64,000 nucleotides of DNA from Neolewinella agarilytica. Its GTDB lineage: Bacteria; Bacteroidota; Bacteroidia; Chitinophagales; Saprospiraceae. How positions within the stretch are numbered: position 1 is the first letter of the stretch; each line of letters opens with the position of its first letter. Shown here in pieces: positions 24,980 to 34,355 of this stretch. Position numbers and translations under genes: made by a program. Location of the stretch: assembly GCF_900110645.1 (NCBI RefSeq), contig NZ_FOFB01000006.1, positions 62,001 to 126,000 of the forward strand, in the 5' to 3' direction. The notes beneath the pieces are model-generated. The model ran no database searches and was not told where the DNA came from. It was given only the letters and a program-made list of their open reading frames with translations.

Positions 24980-27900
24980 TTAGAGCAAAGAGTCTCCGAG
25001 ACAGTCGATCCCAATAATCACAATATTGTTCTCCGAATAAAGTTCCCGAAGAGCTGCTAGCTTTTTTTCAAAATTCTTACGCTCCTCCTCTCTATCTAAA
25101 AAAATGAGGTAAATACCGTAATCACAGTGGGTTTGTTGTAAGTAGGCCAGGAACTTTTCTTTATAAGCAACTAGCTTCCCCGGATCTAGATCCCCGTTAC
25201 CCATCCGCTTAATCTCTACCATCACCGAGCCAATGGCGCCGTAGGTGATTACTAGGTCTACTCGTTTATCATCGAGTAACTGGGCTTCCCGAAAAATTAC
25301 TGGCTTGATCAGCGAAGTGTCGGAATCTCTGAATCCTCGTTTTAATAGGTGGTATCCTAATTGGGTGACGATTGTTTTCTGAATAAGGTCTTCCCTACGT
25401 ACTGGCTCTCCCTTCAGCCCCAAAACGGTACCAATGAACCGGTAGGCCCCCTGCCGCACCCAATCCCTCAAGTCCTCGTTGATGACTTCTTTCACTAACT
25501 GAAACACCTCGTTAGCGTATGCTATATCCAGATACTGCTTACTTCGTATTTGTAAGTACTGTTTGACTGCGTCTCCAAAGGCAGTTGGCTCACCGCTACG
25601 CTCCAGGAATTTACGTTTGATTCGCTCGATGCGGCTGTAAAACCAGTGAATACTAGCATTATCAGGGTATGCAGCTACCATGCGATATAGTTCCGTAAGT
25701 GTCCGTTCTTGATCGGCCGTGGTCAAATCTGCTTCTACGAGGTAGGGTACGACAATGTTCCAAACTTCGCTTTCTGCGAAAACCTTCTTCTTTGGGTCTG
25801 TGGCCAAAATTTCGAAGGACTTCTCCAAGTAGGAGAGCATCTGAGGTAGGAATATTCGTGATTTGATCGTACCAAGTGGTCTGCTGAGGCCCTCGTAGTC
25901 AGGGACCCATCTGGCACCAGAAGCAACACTATTACTTTCTTCGCGATCGTAAGCATTTTCTAATACAAGGTCAATCCTCCAAGTAACGGCCTCAGCATCC
26001 TCTATTTTCAGCAATTCAAAGTTTAAAGACTGTAGTACCTCCTGTTGCTCTGGAGTATTATCTAGCGTTTCGTAATGCTCAAAGGTTGTGCGTAGCCAAG
26101 CAGTCTCTTCGCGTGCGGCAGCGAGCATATTAATGATACCAATCCTGTCGTAATGGTAAATAGATAGGGTCGTTGCCCAAGTTTTTAAAAGCGGAGTAGC
26201 TTGCTCTATTAAACCCTTAATATTCTTGCACAGAGTAGTGAATCTACGAACAGACTCCTGCAGGAGATCATCTTCACGCACCTCTGAGTAACGATTTGTA
26301 AAACTTCTAATCTCTGCGGGACTGATATTTGCTAGCAACTCCAGGATGATGTCTGTCTCTTCATCTTTGTAGGTAAACAGTAACGCTTGAAAGATTTTCT
26401 CTCGGTGAGGAGTTGGATCAATACCGAACTGAGGAATTAGCAGCACGGCATCCTTGAAATATTGTATTTTTCTAGTTTGAGTAATCGTTCGCGTCCGGTC
26501 TCCAGTTTGCTTTACGCTAACCCGACCATCAAGTGGTGCGAAATCATTTAGGGTCGTTAGAGTGACTTGTTTTAGCTTCTTAAGCTCAACAGGGGTTAAT
26601 TGAGCTTTTTGGTCGTCACTTAGTTCTAAGTAAAAAGTACTTGTCACTGATGCTTTTTTCACTAGTAACTCTCGGAATCTGTCGAGTTGTGCATCTAGCC
26701 TGTTCGCAATCCTTCTTTCTTGTTCGGCCTCTGCTTTTGATTGGTCTTTGTTGTTAGCTGCCCAGATTGCTATCTGATCTGGGAAATATTTTTCAATGAC
26801 AGGCGTCGTGTCAAATGCTTTGGTGTGTATCAAAGCTCTTCGAAGCATGTGTCTGTTCTCCTCAGTATCTTTTAGAAGGCCCGCTAATTGCTCAGCCTGT
26901 GTATTGCTACTTAGTAGGCGGGCAAACAGGAATCCGTAATTGTATGGGATGTCATTTCGATTTGATAACTGTTCCGGAATATTTTTTGCGATAATCGGAA
27001 TAATATCTTCATGCTGTGATTGTAGAATAGTTACTATGCGGTCTGGTAGCGACCTTCCAAAGAGGTGCCTGAATCCTAACAGGGTGTTAAGCCCTGTTAG
27101 TAATAGTTGCTCGATTTCGTCATCGTATATAGCAATTAAATTCTGTACAACAACTTCGCTGAGCATCTCTTTATAGTTGCTGAGAGTCGCTTGATATAAC
27201 TTCCGATCAATGTTTTTGTCAAATAACTGCTGGAATAGATACTGAAACCCTTTTTTAGTAGTGATTTTTTCAAAAGGAGAGTCATAGCTAACATTATTAT
27301 TTGCTATAACTTTAGCGATGAAAACGTCAATCCCGTTTGTGCTATTGGGAGCTACCTCTTTATAAAATTGATGCGTGCCGTTAAAGACGTCGCCAACTGT
27401 TCGGTTGTGCTGTAGATCGCTTTTTTCAAACTCTGCCTGACTACAAATTAGGGGGAGGAGGTTGAAAATGACGCTATTCATCACCGTCCCAAAGCGGTTT
27501 TCAAGATCAATAAGCTCCAAGAAGGCCTTGCTCCAGTTTTTATCTAAATCAGCCACGCTTCCGCCTCGTGCCAAAAAGCTTCTTATTACTTCAGCAGCTA
27601 TCGTTGCCACAGTAAAAACAAATAGTGTGAGTGGCTTCCCGTCTATTGCCTCAAAAAGGGGGCTTTCGTGTAGACCAGGATTAAAATATGCGCCTATCTT
27701 ACTGAAGGAATGGTCAGTAAATAGTTGCTGCTTGTCAAGGTGATAATTGACTACCTTCTCGTAAATTTTTCCCTTCACCCCTTCGGAGTAAACTTGTACT
27801 GGTGCGTAATCAATGAGTTTGAATAGAGAAGTGTCTTCTGTTCTGACGCCCAAATTGACCATAGCCAGAAGTAGCTCTGGGTTCAACTCAATCAGAAAAG

Positions 27901-29086
27901 AAATAGGGTTAAACCAGGACTCATAAACCATCTGCAAACACTCATTGATGGCCAGATCAAAAATCACTTGCTCCGTACGCCCGAGTTGCGACAGCGCCAT
28001 TGCTGCCAAGTATTCCTGAAATTCGGTATTGTCGAACTCTAGGTAGTCGCCATTGTCCTTCAGTAGTGTACCGTCATAAAAGACTTCAAGTAATAGCTGA
28101 GAACTGATGCCTAACGACGCATCCATGTCAAAGCTGGCCAGATCATTCTTTGAAATTCTGTTAGTTCGCTGAATCTCCATCACCAGCGCAATCCGCTGAA
28201 AGCACTGTTTTAGATACGGTATCTTACGTTGGTACTTCGCGCCTTCATCTATTGGCTTATTTGTCTCTACCTTAAGGCGAGCATCTATGAATTTTTCAAA
28301 CAGTTCGCAGCGCGTCAAATCAGCAACGTAATCGAACGAATGTTCTTTAAGCAGTGCCCCGAAGTACTCCAGATAGCGCGGCGTATTCAACGTGCTACTC
28401 CAATCAAAAAAGCCGTTGCGGTGATAATGCTTGTCCAGCTTATCCATTACTTGTCTCGTAGTCAAGTCATCCAGTGTCGGACTACATAGCTTAAGGTAAT
28501 CAGCTACTTGGTGCGGGCTGAAAGGACGGATCATGCAGTAGGTCAGAGTAGTTGACCGAAATTCTTTCAAGAATCGTTCCGCATGGTGTGTCCGGCAAGA
28601 TAGTACTACGGTGTAGCTTGTTCCCGCACCAGCAAGGTGTTGCACCTCCCACAAGATTTTGGGGATTCGCTCTAACGCTACTTCGTCAAGCGCGTCCAAA
28701 AACAGAAACGCGTTTGCTAGACCATCACCGCCTAATTGTTCGCTGGATTTGAATGACCATTCACTTTTTTGGTAAGTGCCGCTGGCTGCCAACCTTTGCT
28801 TGATGTAATCAATGATACTAAAGCTTTCAACCTGTTTCAAGTCTACAAATACGCAAGGGACACCTTCTTGCGTCTTTAAACCGTACAACTCTTGAAGGAG
28901 ACGCGATTTACCAAGGCCTGGCTCTCCAAATACACATAATGATTGCTCTTTAAGAAGCTCATTATAGGGCACTGGCTTTTGAGCTCTGAGGTAACTTGAA
29001 GTATGATCAGGCCAGTCTCCAATGAATTCATCAACAGATTGTTGGTTGGAGACAACGATGGTTGGAGATAAATAAGGTGTATTCAC
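24980..29086 (-). CDS. Large NACHT-like NTPase with C-terminal PD-(D/E)XK-type nuclease
   Basis: A single 1368-residue protein. Residues 54-61 form a Walker A (GEPGLGKS), 127-135 a Walker B of NACHT type (FLFLDALDE), and 160-172 a sensor-1-like VVLSCRTHHAERF, so the N-terminal third is a STAND/NACHT ATPase. A long helical middle (about 400-1200) looks like a repeat-type sensor array without a recognisable domain. The C-terminus has Asp1277 (RVDLVITYG), then Glu1291 and Lys1293 (VMVEIKR), the D...ExK core of restriction-type nucleases. The gene is visibly richer in A+T than its neighbours, stands alone and has no nearby partner, which points to horizontal gain. Family resemblance is to Avs-like and other NACHT immune proteins, but with the nuclease at the C-terminus; antiphage function is inferred. 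Confidence 0.85.
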   Translation of the reverse strand: MNTPYLSPTIVVSNQQSVDEFIGDWPDHTSSYLRAQKPVPYNELLKEQSLCVFGEPGLGKSRLLQELYGLKTQEGVPCVFVDLKQVESFSIIDYIKQRLAASGTYQKSEWSFKSSEQLGGDGLANAFLFLDALDEVALERIPKILWEVQHLAGAGTSYTVVLSCRTHHAERFLKEFRSTTLTYCMIRPFSPHQVADYLKLCSPTLDDLTTRQVMDKLDKHYHRNGFFDWSSTLNTPRYLEYFGALLKEHSFDYVADLTRCELFEKFIDARLKVETNKPIDEGAKYQRKIPYLKQCFQRIALVMEIQRTNRISKNDLASFDMDASLGISSQLLLEVFYDGTLLKDNGDYLEFDNTEFQEYLAAMALSQLGRTEQVIFDLAINECLQMVYESWFNPISFLIELNPELLLAMVNLGVRTEDTSLFKLIDYAPVQVYSEGVKGKIYEKVVNYHLDKQQLFTDHSFSKIGAYFNPGLHESPLFEAIDGKPLTLFVFTVATIAAEVIRSFLARGGSVADLDKNWSKAFLELIDLENRFGTVMNSVIFNLLPLICSQAEFEKSDLQHNRTVGDVFNGTHQFYKEVAPNSTNGIDVFIAKVIANNNVSYDSPFEKITTKKGFQYLFQQLFDKNIDRKLYQATLSNYKEMLSEVVVQNLIAIYDDEIEQLLLTGLNTLLGFRHLFGRSLPDRIVTILQSQHEDIIPIIAKNIPEQLSNRNDIPYNYGFLFARLLSSNTQAEQLAGLLKDTEENRHMLRRALIHTKAFDTTPVIEKYFPDQIAIWAANNKDQSKAEAEQERRIANRLDAQLDRFRELLVKKASVTSTFYLELSDDQKAQLTPVELKKLKQVTLTTLNDFAPLDGRVSVKQTGDRTRTITQTRKIQYFKDAVLLIPQFGIDPTPHREKIFQALLFTYKDEETDIILELLANISPAEIRSFTNRYSEVREDDLLQESVRRFTTLCKNIKGLIEQATPLLKTWATTLSIYHYDRIGIINMLAAAREETAWLRTTFEHYETLDNTPEQQEVLQSLNFELLKIEDAEAVTWRIDLVLENAYDREESNSVASGARWVPDYEGLSRPLGTIKSRIFLPQMLSYLEKSFEILATDPKKKVFAESEVWNIVVPYLVEADLTTADQERTLTELYRMVAAYPDNASIHWFYSRIERIKRKFLERSGEPTAFGDAVKQYLQIRSKQYLDIAYANEVFQLVKEVINEDLRDWVRQGAYRFIGTVLGLKGEPVRREDLIQKTIVTQLGYHLLKRGFRDSDTSLIKPVIFREAQLLDDKRVDLVITYGAIGSVMVEIKRMGNGDLDPGKLVAYKEKFLAYLQQTHCDYGIYLIFLDREEERKNFEKKLAALRELYSENNIVIIGIDCLGDSLL

Positions 29087-29407
29087 AGGAATTAGATGCT
29101 GACGACTTTAGGCCATCGGTTATCGGTTAATGGTAGGAGATGTCTAACCTGTTCTTGTCAATAATCGTGCCAGTATGTTAGAAGTTAGGTGAGGCATATA
29201 CAGCAAAAAATAGTAATACTGATTAGGCATAAAACTAAGCATCATTGATTCAGGAAGTAGATAGCTGGCTGTAGGCATTTATTATGGCTGTTGAGATGCT
29301 TAGGTGAACAGTATCCTCTGCTACTTTAACTTCCACTGCATCCTGCGTGCGCGCCGCCAACTGAACTCTTTAGGTCTTTCTTCGCTTTACACCAAAAGAC
29401 CAATACC
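29087..29407. other. AT-rich intergenic region, 321 bp
   Basis: Low-GC leader of the NACHT-nuclease gene. No ORF or RNA recognised. A degenerate copy of the dispersed element at 29337-29356 (TGCATCCTGCGTGCGCGCC) lies where base composition returns to normal. Confidence 0.5.
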
Positions 29408-29746
29408 ATGTTTAACATCATGCATAACAGCGCGGACCTGGACGCTGCCATCGCCGCCAGTCACGAGAAGCCGGTGGTTGTTTTTAAGCACAGTGCCAGT
29501 TGCCCGTTCAGTGCCGCTGCTCAAATCGAAGTAGCACACGCCAAGCACGACCTGGACATTTACGGAATCGTCGTACAATACGTGCCGGAGCTGAAGATTG
29601 AAATCGCCGAACGACTGGACGTGGAGCACCGTAGCCCGCAGGCCATCATCTTGCATAAGGGCAAAGCCGTGAGCGATCACTGGCGCAGCGAAATCAATGA
29701 GCGAAAGCTAAAGGTGGCGGTCAAGGAATTAATGGCCGCGGAGTAG
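29408..29746 (+). CDS. ytxJ: Bacillithiol system redox-active protein YtxJ
   Basis: A 112-residue monothiol bacilliredoxin-like protein. Active site FKHSASCPFS with Cys32 matches the YtxJ signature H-S-x-x-C-P-x-S; HRSPQAIILHKGKAV supplies the cis-Pro (SPQ) segment, and HWRSEINERKL ends the fold. YtxJ is thought to act on bacillithiol-mixed disulfides, so the organism probably makes bacillithiol. Its 3' end overlaps the convergent hydroxylase gene by 18 bp. Confidence 0.92.
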   Translation: MFNIMHNSADLDAAIAASHEKPVVVFKHSASCPFSAAAQIEVAHAKHDLDIYGIVVQYVPELKIEIAERLDVEHRSPQAIILHKGKAVSDHWRSEINERKLKVAVKELMAAE

Positions 29747-30310
29747 GTCAAGAACCCAATCGTTAGCCTTCATGTCAATAACGAGATGAATGCGATCCGG
29801 TCCTGCATTACTCACGCTGTGTGGATCGGACAGGCGCAAATACCAACATTCTCCCTCCTGCATGATCACCCGCTGGCCATTCAGCCGAAAATCTACGGCG
29901 GGGTTGGTGATGACCGGAACGTGAATTCTCACCGTTCCTCCGTCAGGATTAAGGTCATAGTCGCGGTGTTCTTTTATTTTTGACCCCTTTCCCAGTTTCA
30001 TGAGCCGTGCCGAAAGCAGCGGTGCCTGGAAAGTGCCCAAAACACTTTTGAAGGTCTGGCTGGGTGCTAAAAAGGGAGTGTCTACGTATTCATCACTCGT
30101 GGGGTCTGAATAGATCATTTTGATGGGGTGGACGGCTCCCGCATTGGCCCGCAACGGGATAACGGACCAGGAACCTTCATAATTCTGTTGGACAAAATGA
30201 TCAATCCAGTCAAGAGAAAGCGCTTCGATCAGATTTAAATCCTGTTGCATGGCTGGCACATCAAAACTGAAGGGTAGCCGGATCCGATCGGAGAGCGCTG
30301 AATTTTCCAT
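29729..30310 (-). CDS. Aspartyl/asparaginyl beta-hydroxylase-like 2-oxoglutarate/Fe(II) oxygenase
   Basis: A 193-residue cupin-type oxygenase. Iron ligands appear as His115 and Asp117 (KEHRDYDLN) and His164 (SDPHSVSNAG), with Arg173 (PDRIHLV) as the 2-oxoglutarate contact. RIHVPVITNP is the conserved central strand of the Asp_Arg_Hydrox family. The target is unknown; in bacteria such proteins hydroxylate peptides or free metabolites. Divergent from the nucleoside phosphorylase with a 38-bp gap. Confidence 0.85.
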   Translation of the reverse strand: MENSALSDRIRLPFSFDVPAMQQDLNLIEALSLDWIDHFVQQNYEGSWSVIPLRANAGAVHPIKMIYSDPTSDEYVDTPFLAPSQTFKSVLGTFQAPLLSARLMKLGKGSKIKEHRDYDLNPDGGTVRIHVPVITNPAVDFRLNGQRVIMQEGECWYLRLSDPHSVSNAGPDRIHLVIDMKANDWVLDLLRGH

Positions 30311-30348
30311 ATTACTTTACGGGGAGATTTGCCCCAAAATACAACCCC

Positions 30349-31218
30349 ATGATTAAAGACTCAGAACTTATTCTTCGCCCTGATGGCAGTATCTATCATT
30401 TGCATTTGCTGCCGGGTCAGGTAGCGGAGACGATCATCACCGTCGGTGACCCGGAACGGGTGAAGGCAGTGTCTGATCGCTTCGATTCAATTGAGCTACG
30501 GGTGGAAGCCCGGGAGTTTGTGACGCACACCGGTGAACTGAATGGAAAACGGCTGACGGTAATCTCGACGGGAATTGGCACGGACAATGTCGATATCGTG
30601 ATGAACGAGCTCGATGCGTTGTTCAATATTGACCTGACCACCAGAGTTCCGAAGGAGGAATTGACCCAGTTGAATTTTGTGCGCCTGGGAACGAGTGGAG
30701 CCTTTCAGGCGGACCTGCCGCTGGGGAGCTTTTTGCTGTCAGAAGCGGCGCTGGCGATGGACGGACTGCTGCCCTTTTACCTCCACAGCGGAGAGCCCGA
30801 CCACGCAGCGATAACGCTGCAGGAGCACCTGGAGGACGCGGGCGTCCGGCTTCCTGTGCCGCCGCTGATTGTCCGGCCGGAGTTACCCTCTTTTCTGGAG
30901 CAGTCAGATTTGCCCCGGGGACTAACGATGACAGCGGCGGGTTTTTACGCACCGCAGGGGCGTAGCCTCCGGCTCGCTTCGGGCCTGTCTCCAGCGCTGC
31001 TGACCGCCCTGCGCAGCTGGCGGCACGATGATCTTCGCCTGACGAACATCGAGATGGAAACCTCTGGTATCTATGGCCTGGCAACGGCACTCGGGCACCG
31101 GGCGGCGTCCATTTCTACCTTGTTGGCCAACCGGGCAGAGGGTACTTTCCATAAGGAACCCGCCAGAGCGGTGGAAGCACTGATCACTAAAGGGCTGCAA
31201 CTGATTACGGAAGGGTAG
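30349..31218 (+). CDS. Nucleoside phosphorylase (uridine phosphorylase-like)
   Basis: A 289-residue PNP/UDP-family enzyme. IITVGDPERVKAVSDRFD is the phosphate/ribose entry motif, STGIGTDNVDIVMNELDAL the catalytic GIG motif, and LTNIEMETSGIYGLATALGH the ribose-binding MExxG motif. It cleaves a nucleoside with phosphate for base salvage. Bacteroidota members are usually annotated as uridine phosphorylase. Confidence 0.92.
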   Translation: MIKDSELILRPDGSIYHLHLLPGQVAETIITVGDPERVKAVSDRFDSIELRVEAREFVTHTGELNGKRLTVISTGIGTDNVDIVMNELDALFNIDLTTRVPKEELTQLNFVRLGTSGAFQADLPLGSFLLSEAALAMDGLLPFYLHSGEPDHAAITLQEHLEDAGVRLPVPPLIVRPELPSFLEQSDLPRGLTMTAAGFYAPQGRSLRLASGLSPALLTALRSWRHDDLRLTNIEMETSGIYGLATALGHRAASISTLLANRAEGTFHKEPARAVEALITKGLQLITEG

Positions 31219-31363
31219 ATTGGGCTGGGCCATCGGCCGTGTCTTTTGCCTTCCGCAGTCGGCAAAAGTTAACTTCGTTGCTACTCGTGGTCATCTGATA
31301 TCTCGAGGCGCGTAAATTTTGTTATTCATAAACGCTGTCGCCCCATTTCAACGTTCGAGTGTC

Positions 31364-31831
31364 ATGATACATACTGGTCGTTTTTTACTGTTCTCATTGA
31401 TGGTGAGTAGCCTTACCTTTTTCTCTTCCTGTGGCGGGCCGGCGGAGACAGGTTTGTCGACTGAGTTCCGTGCTGCCATAGATGCTTTTCTGGAAGTCGA
31501 TAATGCCGGCAAGGAGCCGGCCCAGCTGGCGACGGAGGTGAACGGGCCGGTCCGCATCGCCGAAGGCGATGGGTTGACCATCGTAGCCTCTTCACCCGAC
31601 GGGAATACCTACGTACTAAGGCGGGAGGAAACGGCGGAGATCGACATGCTCTTGCCCAAAACTTTCGAACAGGCGACGCTGATTTATGCAGATCGCTCAG
31701 CGATCATTATTGATCATAGCGGGAAATATCATTATGTACTATCATTGGACGGACAGCCGGATTTGCCGAAAATACCGGAGGCGGAGTACGTTGTTTTTTC
31801 GGGGAACGGGTTGATCCGTTTCGGAGAGTGA
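31364..31831 (+). CDS. Small lipoprotein, unknown
   Basis: A 155-residue protein from ATG 31364 (MIHTGRFLLFSLMVSSLTFFSSC, lipobox Cys at about 23); an earlier ATG-like start at 31319 is disfavoured. The mature part contains ATEVNGPVRIAEGDGLTIVA and SAIIIDHSGKYHYVLSLDG strands, suggesting a small beta domain. Not recognised. Confidence 0.6.
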   Translation: MIHTGRFLLFSLMVSSLTFFSSCGGPAETGLSTEFRAAIDAFLEVDNAGKEPAQLATEVNGPVRIAEGDGLTIVASSPDGNTYVLRREETAEIDMLLPKTFEQATLIYADRSAIIIDHSGKYHYVLSLDGQPDLPKIPEAEYVVFSGNGLIRFGE

Positions 31832-31871
31832 GTAAGAACCTTTACCTCCTGGCCGGGTTAGAGGAAGAAAC

Positions 31872-32645
31872 ATGATCGCTATGTCTCACCGCAATTCCCG
31901 CTACCTCGCCCTTGGCGCAATGATTTTGATGCTGGTGCTTTACGGGCTTACCTCAGCGGAGATGATGGGCCCCAACCCTGTGGGAAGTACATCCAATGAT
32001 ACCGCCCCCATGATTGTTCCGGCGCCCTATGCTTTTGCTATTTGGGGGCCAATATATCTGGGGCTGATCATCTTCCCGGTCTATCAATTGCTAAAGAAAC
32101 GGGATAACCATGATAACTGGATTGCTATTCGAAAATGGTATGCCGCTAACGTAGTTGCCAATGGTGTCTGGCTGGCCTTTGCATCTTATGACTGGCAATG
32201 GCTGACGGTTGGGGTAATTACCTTTATGCTCGTGTCGCTCTTCCGGATCAATCAGCTTTTACGGGAGATAGATGCTTCTGGCGTCGAACGCAGCTATTGG
32301 CTCGAGCGACTGGTGTTTAGCCTGTATTTTGCGTGGGTCACGCTGGCGACGGTCCTCAACGTCAGCTCCGCCCTGCACTTTTATGATTGGGCTGGCTTCG
32401 GCATCTCGGAGGTGACCTGGACGGTTATAATGATCATCATTGCTGCCCTCATCGCCGGCTTTACCAGCCGGCAATTCCGGGACTCCGCCTACGCTTCCGT
32501 CGTCGTTTGGGCGTTTATCGCCCTCGCCCGTAAACATTGGGAAACAACACCAACACTTGCTTACCTGGCCGTAGCGGTCGTTATCGTATTTGCGGGGATG
32601 ATGGTCTGGAACTGGCCGGGGATGCGGAGAGAACTGGTGGGGTGA
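31872..32645 (+). CDS. TspO/MBR-related membrane protein
   Basis: A 257-residue protein with about seven to eight hydrophobic segments. The segment VPAPYAFAIWGPIYLGLIIF resembles the TspO/MBR helix-1 to helix-2 turn (P-x-x-x-F-x-x-x-W-x-x-x-Y), and later a Trp-rich YWLERLVFSLYFAWVTLA region follows. It is longer than the five-helix TspO (about 160 residues). Ligand (tetrapyrrole or lipid in TspO) is unproven. Confidence 0.7.
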   Translation: MIAMSHRNSRYLALGAMILMLVLYGLTSAEMMGPNPVGSTSNDTAPMIVPAPYAFAIWGPIYLGLIIFPVYQLLKKRDNHDNWIAIRKWYAANVVANGVWLAFASYDWQWLTVGVITFMLVSLFRINQLLREIDASGVERSYWLERLVFSLYFAWVTLATVLNVSSALHFYDWAGFGISEVTWTVIMIIIAALIAGFTSRQFRDSAYASVVVWAFIALARKHWETTPTLAYLAVAVVIVFAGMMVWNWPGMRRELVG

Positions 32646-32780
32646 AGCGAGGCACTCCATCGCTGGCTTCGCCGCTCTTGCGAACCTCGCTAAGACGGCA
32701 GACCCGTTCCTGCCGGGACTGGAGACTGGCGGAGGAAAAAAAGCATCGTTCTTCCTGAAGCCTGGGCGTGGTCAATCCTG

Positions 32781-34154
32781 TTAATTCTGATTTTCTTTCC
32801 TGTTCTTAGCGTACCACTCCTTGAAGCTCTCTTCGGGGACTTCGGGCAATTCCCGGCTTTTGCCCCAGGCATTAAAGCGGTTATAGACCATGGCACGTGG
32901 CGCGAGCTTGAGCGCCGTTCGGGCCGCTTTACCCATGAAGTTGTACAAGCCGCCCCGGCTGAGGACGTTTCCCGCGCCGGCCAGCGGAAGTTTTTTGGAG
33001 GTCTCCATGTGGCCCTCTGAATTAACGATTTGCCGCCATTTGTAGAGCTGTTCGTGGATGTCGATCTTGACGGGGCATACATCCGAACAGCTGCCACAGA
33101 GGGTGGAGGCGAAGGGAAGATCTTTGTGCTTTTTGAGGTCTTTTCCGGGGGAGAGGATGCTGCCGATTGGTCCGGGAATGGTGTGGTCATAACTATGCCC
33201 TCCGCTACGGCGATAAATGGGGCAGGTGTTCATACAAGCCCCGCAACGGATACATTTCAGGCTGTTGCGGAAGTCTTCGCGGCCGAGTTGTTTGGTTCGG
33301 CCATTGTCAACGATCACGACATGCATTTCCCCGCCGGGCTTTGGCCGGTGATGGTGGCTGGTGTAAACCGTGATGGGCTGCCCCGTAGCGCTGCGACCCA
33401 GCAGGCGGGTAAATACCGCAAGGTGTTCCGCACGGGGAATCAGCTTCTCGATGCCCATACAGTGAATTTGTACCGGGGCCAGGTGGACGCCCATGTCGGC
33501 ATTTCCTTCATTGGTGCATACCACTACGCCACCGGTTTCGGCAATGCCGAAATTGACACCGGTGATGGCGGCTTTGGCCGCCAGGAATTTCTCCCGCAAA
33601 TGCTGCCGGGCGGCTTCCGTGAGGTACTGAGGGTCACTGGCTCCTTTCTCCGTATTCAACTGCTCGTGAAAGAGCTGGCCGATTTCTTCTTTCTTCAGGT
33701 GGATGGCCGGCATCACGATGTGGCTTGGTGGCTCATTCTTCATCTGAATGATGCGCTCCCCGAGATCCGTGTCAATTACTTCAATACCCCGTTCTTCCAG
33801 GTAAGGATTGAGGTGGCACTCCTCGGTTAGCATTGATTTGGACTTGACGATCCGGTCCACCTTATGCTTCTCCAGAATGCTGTGGACTATTTCATTGTGC
33901 TCCGCCGCATCCGCCGCCCAATGCACAATCACTCCATTGGCCTTTGCCCGGGCTTCAAACTGCTCCAGGTAGACGTCGAGATTACTCAGCACATTGTCTT
34001 TGATGTCAGAGCCTAGCTGGCGGATGGCTTCCCACTCCGGGATGTGCTGAATCAGGGCGTCCCGTTTACTCCTGACGTGCCACAAACTTTTGTTGTGCCA
34101 GTCTGTGCGGGCGTCGTCTTTCAAAAAATCAGCTGCTCGGGAGGCGTGGCTCAT
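32781..34154 (-). CDS. LutB/LldF-like iron-sulfur protein (lactate utilisation)
   Basis: A 457-residue protein from ATG 34154 (MSHASRAADFLKDDARTDWH). The N-terminal DUF162-like part has VVHWAADAAEHNEIVH and FGIAETGGVVVCTNEGN. Two ferredoxin-type clusters follow: CIRCGACMNTCPIYRRSGG and CGSCSDVCPVKIDIHEQ. LutB works with LutA and LutC to oxidise L-lactate; neither partner is adjacent here, so they must be elsewhere or the protein acts alone. No signal peptide. Confidence 0.88.
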   Translation of the reverse strand: MSHASRAADFLKDDARTDWHNKSLWHVRSKRDALIQHIPEWEAIRQLGSDIKDNVLSNLDVYLEQFEARAKANGVIVHWAADAAEHNEIVHSILEKHKVDRIVKSKSMLTEECHLNPYLEERGIEVIDTDLGERIIQMKNEPPSHIVMPAIHLKKEEIGQLFHEQLNTEKGASDPQYLTEAARQHLREKFLAAKAAITGVNFGIAETGGVVVCTNEGNADMGVHLAPVQIHCMGIEKLIPRAEHLAVFTRLLGRSATGQPITVYTSHHHRPKPGGEMHVVIVDNGRTKQLGREDFRNSLKCIRCGACMNTCPIYRRSGGHSYDHTIPGPIGSILSPGKDLKKHKDLPFASTLCGSCSDVCPVKIDIHEQLYKWRQIVNSEGHMETSKKLPLAGAGNVLSRGGLYNFMGKAARTALKLAPRAMVYNRFNAWGKSRELPEVPEESFKEWYAKNRKENQN

Positions 34155-34292
34155 GATTCCGGTATTGTAATGAACGGACTGCTTGAGTCCGTACCGTAAT
34201 AATACGATACCGGGGAGGATGTAGGCATCCTGTAGTGTGGGGTTTGCACTGGGAAGACTGCCTGATGTACAGCGGTTCGAACAAACACAAAA

Positions 34293-34323
34293 GCCCAACC
34301 ACTCCGCAGGGGAATGGTTGGGC
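34293..34323 (-). terminator. Intrinsic terminator after rplS
   Basis: On the minus strand GCCCAACCATTCC pairs with GGAGTGGTTGGGC across CCTGC and is followed by a T-rich run. Confidence 0.85.
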
Positions 34324-34355
34324 CTTCTAAGAGCCTGAAAAAGGCTTGGATATTC

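Noticed and set aside
24980..29086. Toxin-antitoxin or restriction-modification partner beside the NACHT-nuclease gene
   Set aside because: Both neighbours (aminopeptidase P, YtxJ) are housekeeping-type genes; no methyltransferase or small antitoxin is present.
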